Assembly: GCA_964035575.1 (NCBI GenBank)
Contig: OZ037865.1
Span: 1 to 64,000, forward strand
Direction: 5' to 3'
Length of the DNA stretch: 64,000 bases
Origin: Rhynchopus sp. YZ270_cl-10
Taxonomy: Eukaryota > Euglenozoa > Diplonemea > Diplonemida > Diplonemidae
Shown: positions 11,244-18,800 of the stretch, piece by piece
How the letters are laid out: each line of letters opens with the position of its first letter
Position numbering within the stretch: the stretch's first letter is position 1
Translations under genes and position numbers: made by a program
The notes under the pieces: generated by a model
Seen by the model: only the letters and a program-made list of their open reading frames with translations
Told to the model about the DNA's origin: nothing
Databases searched by the model: none

Positions 11244-11355
11244 AACCAACGATTTCTAAAGCTACAGTTTCTGTACTTCATTGGTATGGAAGCATGAAGA
11301 TTATTCTTCTCACACAACTTTGTCAAAACATGGCCAGTTTCGAAAGAGACTGGCC
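11244..11355 (+). ncRNA. Spliced-leader (SL) RNA gene 3
   Basis: Exon 11244-11283 and donor GTATGG are identical to the other SL genes. The 3' hairpin ends at 11355 and is followed by six T. It is upstream of U6 on the same strand. Confidence 0.93.
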
Positions 11356-11441
11356 TTTTTTACGTTAACACGATCGTCTTGTGCACAAGAAGCAAAAAAA
11401 CCCACACAACAACAGCAGAAGTTTAGAACCACATTCAGACC

Positions 11442-11476
11442 CTGACCCAACTCCAACAAGGGGCCCCTGTCTTGTC
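11442..11476 (+). promoter_or_regulatory. U6/7SL-type upstream promoter element (U6)
   Basis: CTGACCCAACTCCAACAAGG followed by TGTCTTGT. The block starts 57 bp before the inferred U6 5' end. The other members of the class have a perfect ACAAGACA/TGTCTTGT inverted repeat here; in the U6 copy the left half is altered to ACAAGGGG. A TATATA lies at 11490-11496. Confidence 0.75.
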
Positions 11477-11498
11477 AACCACCTTGTGCATATATACT

Positions 11499-11599
11499 GG
11501 ACCCCAGAAATGGGACATCCGTTAAAATTGGATCGATACAGAGAAGATTAGCATGGTCCCTGCGCAAGGATGACACGCATTAATCGAGAAAGTATCAAC
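11499..11599 (+). ncRNA. U6: U6 snRNA
   Basis: U6 forms the catalytic core of the spliceosome with U2. The central part is canonical: AAAATTGGATCGATACAGAG, then AAGATTAGCATGG, CCCTGCGCAAGGATGACACG. The 5' end forms a CCCA-GAAA-TGGG stem-loop and the 3' end runs into nine T (11600-11608), as expected of RNA polymerase III. The 5' end was set by the stem-loop and by the -57 promoter spacing shared with 7SL; 101 nt is normal for U6. Confidence 0.96.
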
Positions 11600-11777
11600 T
11601 TTTTTTTTGTCCCCCGGATCACACGTATTTTTTACACTGGTGTCTTCTTCATGCTTCCCAGACCAACACATATGTGCAGACATACCCATCACCCACAGGT
11701 GGCAAGTGGCAGGCTGCAGTAACCCATTGAAATATTGGTTTCAAAAAACGACCATATGGTTTATGCTACTGGCATGC

Positions 11778-11822
11778 TTCCCTGAGCATATACATGTCGA
11801 AAGCTGTGTAGAGAAAAAGAGC
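11778..11822 (+). promoter_or_regulatory. SL/U2-type promoter element (SL gene 4)
   Basis: TTCCCTGAGCATATACATGT at -45, the most diverged of the five. A second TTCCCAGACCAACACATATG at about 11656 has no SL exon at the expected distance and looks like a promoter relic. Confidence 0.6.
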
Positions 11823-11934
11823 AACCAACGATTTCTAAAGCTACAGTTTCTGTACTTCATTGGTATGGAAGCATGAAGATTACTCTTCTCACACAACTTT
11901 GTCAAAACATGGCCGGTTTCGAAAGAGACTGGCC
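11823..11934 (+). ncRNA. Spliced-leader (SL) RNA gene 4
   Basis: Exon 11823-11862 is identical to the others, with donor GTATGG. The 3' hairpin is GGCCGGTTTC-GAAA-GAGACTGGCC, where two substitutions both keep G.U pairs. A six-T run follows. Confidence 0.92.
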
Positions 11935-12031
11935 TTTTTTACGTTAGCATGATTGTCTTTGTGTGTCTTTGTGCAAAGCAAAAAAAAAAACACACACAAG
12001 AAGTGAGGATCTTCAAAACCACGTTTTTGAC

Positions 12032-12065
12032 CTGACCCACCTCCAACTAGACAACCCTGTCTTGT
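12032..12065 (+). promoter_or_regulatory. U6/7SL-type upstream promoter element (7SL)
   Basis: CTGACCCACCTCCAACTAG, then ACAACCC and TGTCTTGT. It begins exactly 57 bp before the inferred 7SL 5' end. Confidence 0.75.
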
Positions 12066-12088
12066 ATTCCGACAATATGGTATCTATT

Positions 12089-12401
12089 GAGCCGGGATGT
12101 GTTGGCTGCATCCTGAAACCCCTAGCTTCTGGGGGGGCAAGCTTCTCCAGAACTGGGCACTCTTTGAGGTGGACCAAAGGCACCTTCAACTTCTGTGTTG
12201 ATGTGTTGTCCGTGTTAGTCTACTGTCCTGTTTGCGGCCTTGGTGTAAACCAGGGCAACAATCAGAGTGAAATGGGGTGAACCGGGCCAGGCTGGTCTCA
12301 CAGAGCAGCTCATAACTCCTGCAGTGGACAGTTCAAGGATCGCAGCACAGAGCAGAGTGAGGGTGTTTCCAACTCAATGGCTTGAACTGGAGAAGCGTTT
12401 C
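12089..12401 (+). ncRNA. 7SL (SRP) RNA
   Basis: RNA core of the signal recognition particle. The S-domain is recognisable: GGGGTGAACCGGGCCAGG followed by CAGAGCAGCTCATAACTCC, close to the helix 6/8 region of eukaryotic 7SL (GGGGTGAACCGGCCCAGG...GGAGCAGG). The 5' end GAGCCGGGATGTG fits the Alu domain (GCCGGGCGCGG in human). GCTTCTCCAG near 12141 is exactly complementary to CTGGAGAAGC near 12387, giving helix 5. A T run follows at 12402. About 313 nt, slightly longer than the usual 270-300. Confidence 0.88.
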
Positions 12402-12520
12402 TTTTTTACATTTTTCCATGTGAACATTGTTTCCACATCACCATACACATGTGTTGTTGATACACCCCACCACGTTGCCCAGACCATTCCTACCCACATT
12501 ATTCACCACAAGTGGCATGT

Positions 12521-12565
12521 TTACCAGTACATGTTGGTGCTTAGAGCAATGTTAAGAAAAAGGGC
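12521..12565 (+). promoter_or_regulatory. SL/U2-type promoter element (SL gene 5)
   Basis: TTACCAGTACATGTTGGTGC at -45 (one change in TTCCC), then AGAGCAATGTTAAGAAAAAG before the exon. Confidence 0.65.
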
Positions 12566-12678
12566 AACCAACGATTTCTAAAGCTACAGTTTCTGTACTT
12601 CATTGGTATGGAAGCATGAAGATTATATTCTTCTCACACAACTTTGTCAAACATGGCCAGCCTCGAAAGAGACTGGCC
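12566..12678 (+). ncRNA. Spliced-leader (SL) RNA gene 5
   Basis: Exon 12566-12605 is identical to the others, with donor GTATGG. The hairpin GGCCAGCCTC-GAAA-GAGACTGGCC has one C/A mismatch, the only stem change among the five that does not keep pairing. Six T follow. It sits between 7SL and the unidentified RNA. Confidence 0.9.
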
Positions 12679-12742
12679 TTTTTTACGTCACCATGAGAAA
12701 AAACATTCACACATATGATGCATGTACAAAGTGTGTGTCACC

Positions 12743-12776
12743 CTGACCCACCTCCAACAAGACAACCCTGTCTTGT
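12743..12776 (+). promoter_or_regulatory. U6/7SL-type upstream promoter element (unidentified RNA, copy 1)
   Basis: CTGACCCACCTCCAAC, then the perfect 8-bp inverted repeat ACAAGACA-ACCC-TGTCTTGT. It starts 57 bp before GGGTGCT, the inferred RNA start. Confidence 0.75.
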
Positions 12777-12799
12777 TTTCCCATACTCTCCCTATGTTT

Positions 12800-13127
12800 G
12801 GGTGCTAAGTTAGTGTGCTACTTCGAAACCAAACAACTCGTTCAGCAACAGCTAAAACTTGAAAAGACCTTTCTATTTAAGAAAATTCTTTACAATTTTT
12901 ATGATGCGGTCCTGCTGTTGGGCCTGATGTGGCCCAAAGGCGGAACTACTCTCATATGATGTAAATCCCGTACAATCGTACAGAATATTACCCATGATGA
13001 TATTATTCTTACATTAGCGTGTAACACTAATTCTGACTGCGTTCTATTTCACACTTCAAATATTAGAACTGGATGTGGGGCTGCCAGTTTACTGGTGGTC
13101 CCGATCCAGCACACAACGCAAGCACCC
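12800..13127 (+). ncRNA. Unidentified ~328-nt structured RNA, copy 1
   Basis: I do not recognise the family. The 5' end GGGTGCT is exactly complementary to the 3' end AGCACCC, and a T run follows (13128-13133), giving a closed terminal helix and a polymerase III-like end. A copy at 55997-56326 is diverged but structurally conserved: the hairpin TTGGGCC-tgatgt-GGCCCAA (12918-12937) becomes GCGGGCC-cgatgt-GGCCTGC there, with paired changes on both sides. Near the 3' end CTGGAT..CCAGT/ACTGG..ATCCAG forms a long hairpin identical in both copies. Length and promoter would suit 7SK, RNase P/MRP or telomerase RNA, but I see none of their signature motifs. Confidence 0.78.
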
Positions 13128-13345
13128 TTTTTTATATTTCCCCACCCAGCACCCCCCCTGTGTCTGTGTCATTGCCTAAAAAATCATCACCTTTTACAGG
13201 CTTCCTTGTGGGGAGCGTTCTGTCAAGCAAAAGTGATGAAGAATGACAGGGGCGAGTTTTCTCGTGAAATGCTTTGAAGCCTCTGACATTGAGAGGCTCG
13301 CTCCGACCTCTGTTTTTAATAACCCACATCACAGCGGTAACCACT

Positions 13346-13514
13346 GTGTATGTATGGTATGTATGGTATGTATGGTATGCATGGTATGTATGGTATGTAT
13401 GGTATGTATGGTATGTATGGTATGTATGGTATGTATGGTATGTATGGTATGTATGGTATGTATGGTATGTATGGTATGTATGGTATGTATGGTATGTATG
13501 GTATGTATGGTATG
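13346..13514. repeat. 9-bp satellite (GTATGTATG)n
   Basis: About 18 near-perfect units, one with a T-to-C change (GTATGCATG). Because nine is a multiple of three, every frame on both strands is open; the Tyr/His/Thr, Trp/Tyr/Val and Ile/Pro/Tyr frames here are artefacts. It lies downstream of the U2 3' end. Confidence 0.97.
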
Positions 13515-13555
13515 TTGCCTTTGTGTGTGTTTGTTTTTGTTTTGTTAAAAAAGAG

Positions 13556-13742
13556 GGTATGCCACTCCTGGATGTTGTGCAGCTCCAGGGCAACATGTGT
13601 GAACGGACCAGGTTGCCCTGGCGACCCGTCACCCCAATGAGAAATTGCGTTAATATCATCAGTGCACAAGGCACTGTATCAGATATTAAGCTGATAAGAA
13701 CAGATAATACACTTGATCTTAGCCAAAAGGCCGAGAAGGTAT
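13556..13742 (-). ncRNA. U2: U2 snRNA (left copy)
   Basis: U2 pairs with the intron branch site. On the reverse strand the gene starts ATACCTTCTCGGCC, continues CTTTTGGCTAAGATCAAGTG, TATTATCTGTTCTTATCAGC and AATATCTGATAC, the hallmark 5' domain. About 187 nt to GCATACCC fits the usual length. The branch-site recognition segment reads GTATTA where most eukaryotes have GTAGTA. It is convergent with the rest of the RNA cluster. Confidence 0.95.
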
Positions 13743-13880
13743 GACCTCTTTTTAGTCCATACCGAATTCGACACCCATGTACAGGGAAGAATGGTGGTTA
13801 TCAATCTTACTAGGAAACAACAAGGCAAGCAGATTACACACCCATGTACAGGAAGCATGGTGATGATCAATCTTATTAAA
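13743..13880 (-). promoter_or_regulatory. U2 upstream region with duplicated SL/U2-type element
   Basis: Read on the reverse strand, TTCCCTGTACATGGGTG starts 45-46 bp before the U2 5' end, the same offset as in SL genes. A second copy, TTCCTGTACATGGGTG, lies about 68 bp further upstream within a longer direct duplication (AAGATTGAT..ACCAT..TTCC). Confidence 0.65.
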
Positions 13881-14369
13881 AACAAGGCCGCCGAAGCAGC
13901 TACACAAATTGCCAATGTGGCAACGCCGAAGCGGCCCATGGCGGGAATTGGGTAGTTTTCAACCAGCAATCTCTCCACAGCGTCCCTATTTGGTCATTGC
14001 TTATGGAATTATCCCGAGCGCAAGAATACCTCCTTTTCTCCCAGTCGTGTCACAAAGCTATGTCAACAGGGAAGCGTGTTGGGGTGGTAACATAAAGACA
14101 CCACGTAAAGCTAACACACCAGAACTACCACCACCAATGTGCCTCCCTGTAGACATCTGTGCAGCCGATAGGTGGAACAAACAAGGGCAAGACTGTACTC
14201 TACACAGGATCTGTTTTTGAGTGCATTCGTGTTGAAGATTGTTTTCTTCGGCACAAGACCAAAGCTGGATGATGACATAGGTTGGGCATGTGCAGCATGA
14301 GCACTTGCGATGATTGTCACATACTTCTTGTATTGTTTTGTCTCTCCCCTGTATGGCGCAGGGAAGAGT
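13881..14369. other. No recognised gene
   Basis: Non-repetitive sequence between the U2 promoter region and the octamer array. Open frames up to about 100 residues match nothing I know. Confidence 0.4.
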
Positions 14370-14720
14370 ACCCGCAAACCCGCAAACCCGCAAACCCGCA
14401 AACCCGCAAACCCGCAAACCCGCAAACCCGCAAACCCGCAAACCCGCAAACCCGCAAACCCGCAAACCCGCAAACCCGCAAACCCGCAAACCCGCAAACC
14501 CGTAAACCCGCAAACCCGCAAACCCGCAAACCCGCAAACCCGCAAACCCGCAAACCCGCAAACCCGCAAACCCGCAAACCCGTAAACCCGCAAACCCGCA
14601 AACCCGCAAACCCGCAAACCCGCAAACCCGCAAACCCGCAAACCCGCAAACCCGCAAACCCGCAAACCCGCAAACCCGCAAACCCGCAAACCCGCAAACC
14701 CGCAAACCCGCAAACCCGCA
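14370..14720 (-). repeat. (GGGTTTGC)n octamer array between arms A and B
   Basis: About 44 units with the C-rich strand (ACCCGCAA) on top, so the G-rich strand points left into arm A. Two variant units with CGTAAACCC, about 80 bp apart, are conserved at matching positions in the mirror array 31281-31606, which is about three units shorter. Confidence 0.97.
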
Positions 14721-14934
14721 CGAGAAGTGAGCAACCATATGTGGCAGGCTGGTGTGATGTGTTATGGGCTGGTGTATCGAAAATGTTCTATTGTGTTATT
14801 CTTAGGGAATCTTGTTGGTGAGGTGAGTTATTGGAATTTGAGTTCACGTTGCTAAAGTGGAGTTTATATTTATTGCGTGTGTGAAAATTTATGAACGTTT
14901 AGCAGTATTATCGTGTATGTGGCCGACTGCAGGT

Positions 14935-15540
14935 ACCCCAAAGACTTCAGCTGCCCAAGTAACCTTTTGTATACTACGATTCATGGAGTTTACTATCACC
15001 ATATGTCGAGGCAATGGCTCCGATGAAGCCACTACAGTAAGCCATTTGAAAAAGTAAGTTTGGCCATTTTGGGATTTATGGACAGAAATGTCGACAAATC
15101 TGTCCATAAATTACGTTCTGTCCATAAAAGCCAGGATCCTGACCAAAAATCCCTGTATTGAAAATACAGGGATTTTTGCCTGCATAATGCCCTTCCACAT
15201 ACCTGCATAACCTATTGCAGTATGTGTATTGATGTTTGCAGGTAACCTGTGGTTTGTGAGTTTTTATGCATTCCCTGTTTTGGGCCTATAAGGGTACCCA
15301 CAACCTCAGAGCCAAGTAAATTATTGTCTACTACTACGTATTTTTGGGCCTACGACCACCATACTTCGACGCAATTACGCCGCTGAAGCCTTGCAGTAAG
15401 CCATTTGAAAAAGTATTTTTGGCCATTTTGGGATTTATGGACAGAAATGTCGACAAATCTGTCCATAAATTACGTTCTGTCCATAAGAGCCAAGATCCCG
15501 ACCAAAAATCCCTGTATTGAAAATACAGGGATTTTTGGCT
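14935..15540. repeat. Two diverged ~360-bp direct repeats with hairpins (left copy)
   Basis: Mirror of 26451-27056. Each unit carries a 15-bp-arm hairpin built on AATCCCTGTATT and, next to it, a 12-bp inverted repeat ATTTATGGACAG/CTGTCCATAAAT around GTCGAC, with a further ACAGAACG block. They lie 3' of the Helitron gene. Confidence 0.8.
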
Positions 15541-15840
15541 GCATAAGGCAAAACCCCTCGCATGTACCTGACTGGTAAAATTCTCTCTATTGAGGGACAT
15601 ATTGTGGCTACTCTGTAGGGGTGTGTGTGGGTGTGTGTGGGAGGTTTGAGGAAAAATTGAAATATAAAATGTTCCTTTGTTTTTGTTCTCTCATATTTCA
15701 TGCTTCATTTGTATTGTGTTCAAAACTAATATCCCCAAACCCACAATCCCAAAAAATACCCACCAAACCCAACCCGCAAAAATACCCCCGATTGTTACCA
15801 CTTCTTTCATTTTTCTTTTTTTATTACTTTTTATGTATGT

Positions 15841-18800
15841 TCACAACTCCCAATCAACTTGATATAAAATCTCATTGGGAAATCCCCTATGCAATTGTTC
15901 CAAACCATTTTTGTGTGTTTCCAATTCATGTTCAGGAGACCCTGTACCAATATTAAAATGATCAGGGTTTGAAGTATGTAATAAAATAATCCTGTCTTTT
16001 GCAGGAATATTAGCAAGAACTTGTTCAGTAGACAAGTTGTTCCCTAAAAAGTGAAAAGATGAGGGCTTGTTATCTTGGTTCATTTTGACAATAGTTATGA
16101 GAACACGTTTTAAGAGACTCACCAAGGCAAACTCAATCTGTTCTGCATAGTCTGATGTTGCGTACGTCCCATCAATCCTTCCAGTTATCCTGTTCATAAG
16201 GGCGTTGTAGGTGCCTACAATCGAGGATACGGTGTTAGCGTTTTCAGGTACAATAAGAGGATGATGTTTTATTGTAGTACTGTTCTGCACAACAAACAAT
16301 TCCAATTCTCTTCTGAGTTGATTCCCTTGTCCTATCCTCTTTGTAATAGACTGGTCTACAGCATGGTAAAAGCAAGTACCATCCCCCAAAACCCTGGTAA
16401 TGGAGAGCTTCGGCTTTTGTGCTGTTGTTGTTTCTGCTGATGTAGGGTTATTCTTCTTCCGCTTCTTAGGAGACTTATCTTCTGGGTCTCTCTTCCTCTT
16501 TCTGGCTACATAGACAAGATCTTCAGCATCTTCAAACTGAATGCTCTCGCACTGCATTGGCATGGGGTCCCAGAATTTATGGTCGTCAGATGGTGGAGGC
16601 ATCTTTGCTTGTCTGTGGGTCTGTTCAGAGTACTCTTTGTCAGTCATGACGTGGTAACTCTGTAGCATGGCCTCTTCTGCTTCAGTCAGCTGCATAAAGA
16701 TGCCCTCGAGTCCACGGTCAGCAACAGATTTCAGCATGTCCTTGTAGACAGGGTTTGACACTCTGTATGGCTCCACAATAGTTCTGTTTGATTTGGTCCA
16801 TTTCTTCAGAGGCACTGCAACCTTGACATGCTCTGCCTTTGGGCATCTGCTCAGAGCAACGTACAACTGCCCATGTGCAAAACACTGTGACTCTGTGAGG
16901 TCGAGTCCAACCCTATCGAGGGTCTGTCCCTGAGACTTGTTAATTGTAGAGGCAAATGACAGTGCGACAGGAAACTGGACGCGCTGCATGCTGAAACCAG
17001 CCTTCTTCTCGTCAGGAGTGTTCTTAACTCTGGGGATGTTCACTGCCGTTCCAACTCTTTTAGGGTCACCCACAATTATCCCCTGAATGTTGAGCTGTGT
17101 CACGCCAGTCACAATAAACCTCGTTCCATTGCAGAGACCCTTTGGTGGGTTGAGGTTTTTAAGCAACATTAGAGGAGCACCAACCTTGACAGTGATGCAG
17201 TGGTCAGGTATGCCTGTCTGCTGGTACGCATTCATCACGTCTGAGTCAATGGCAGATTCTCCCTCAACAGACTCCTCTGTGCATGTGTCCTTCCCTGTCA
17301 GCTGGAACTCATGGAGTACTTCTTTTTGTTTCCCACACAGCCTCTTGAGGCAAATGTTGTTCATTGCCTTCTGAGCTTTGTTAGTTGGTGCAAGGATCAT
17401 GCCATTTCCAACTACACCTTCTCCAATCAGAGGGAAGACGTGGGTGATGAGGTCATCAGGTACAACATAATCCCCACAATCCTTTCGGTAGAGGTTTCTT
17501 GGGAGAGATATGGAACCTTCTCTATCGTTGCACGACCCATCGCCAATGGTTCCCAGGTAGGTCGCCCAATTTTTGTCATCCTTCTGCCTCATTATCTCGA
17601 TAAGGGACAGCATAGTCATGTTTTGGAAGAGAGGAGAAGTATGCAGACAATTTTTAAGCGTGGCACTCTTGTCTCCCTCAGTGACAGGAAGAATTTGCTT
17701 AAAATCTCCACCAAGAACCACAGTGATTCCACCAAACCACATGGCCTTTCCGGTCACCTTTCTGCAGGTTCTGTCGAGAAGTTCTATATGGCCCCTGTTT
17801 GCCATAACCACCTCGTCAAAGACAATGAGATCCGTTGCGCGGATGAGATCCTCAATTTCTTTTGTCAGTTTGCAGACAGAGTGGTGGTCATCTGGGTACA
17901 GATCAAGGGGAAACTTGAATCTGTTGTGGGATGTTCTTCCTCCAGGCAGGAGCATTGCTGCAATACCAGAGCTTGCGACTGCTAGGGCAATGTTAGGACG
18001 ATGTGTGTCACCTTGCGCCGGAACCCCTCTGTGGCTTCTGCACCAACTGAGCATGGCCTGGTAGGTAAATGTTTTTCCAGTCCCTGCAGCACCCTGAAGC
18101 AGAAACATCTCGCCTTTGCCCTGAGTCACAGAGAGCTGAACACGCTGAACTGCTTCCCTCTGTTTTGTATTGAGCTTAGGTTCAATCTTCTCCCACTCCT
18201 GCCACTGCTTTTCCATGTTGTAGATTTCATCCTTCATAACCCAAGACACCCCATCGTTCGCACTCCTCATAGCAGCAGTTGGTGTTGGGAGTCCAAAGAC
18301 TTCGAGCTTTACATCTGACCCACAAATGTTTCTCAACACATTCTGAATATCCAACAGTGCTTCATTTTCCTCCTGCTCAGATACCGTACCCTCCTCATCC
18401 GGTGCAGTCTCTCCCTGCTTCAGAGGGCGCTTGCACAGCTCCACCTTGTATGTCTTCCAGAGTTCTTTCATGTTATTAGGAGGAATAGCAAAGGAGTTGA
18501 GTAGAACAGCAAGGGTAAACCTGAGGCATCTTCCTGACACAGTGGTTTTGACTGCATCCACAAGTGTAAGCTTCACAAGTTCACCATCCTGAAGGAGCCC
18601 CATTTCATTTGCTGCATCCGTAAAGGACTCGCACTTTTTCCCTTCTACAGTCATCAGGTCATCAAAGCTAGTGGGTCCTTTTCTCACCATGAGGATAGTC
18701 CGCAGAGCCTGGAGCTCCTTATCCAAAACAGGGGTTCTGTACAGGCGACCAATAGCCAGAAGATGGGACTTTGCAGCTCGTGATCTGTTTGTTGTGACAA

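Larger units (their letters stand above)
1697..14369. repeat. Arm A of giant inverted duplication (left copy)
   Basis: This segment is repeated in reverse complement at 31607-44120. Positions x and y pair as x+y=45817 for x below about 9000 and x+y=45976 for x above about 10000; the 159-bp shift falls inside the ~80-bp minisatellite. Every open frame and RNA gene I compared is mirrored without change. It carries five SL genes, U6, 7SL, an unidentified RNA and U2. Both ends abut GGGTTTGC arrays whose G-rich strands point into the segment. Confidence 0.95.

Noticed and set aside
12800-13127. Assigning the unknown RNA to telomerase RNA, RNase P/MRP, U3 or 7SK
   Set aside because: No template complementary to TTAGGG or GGGTTTGC, no GAAAGUC/ACAG-type RNase P cores in the right places, no conserved C/D boxes (the candidate TGATGA changes in copy 2).
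13132-13744. Open frames up to 180 residues across the 9-bp satellite (and mirrors at 32232-32844)
   Set aside because: The unit is a multiple of three and lacks stops in every frame; they are by-products of the repeat.
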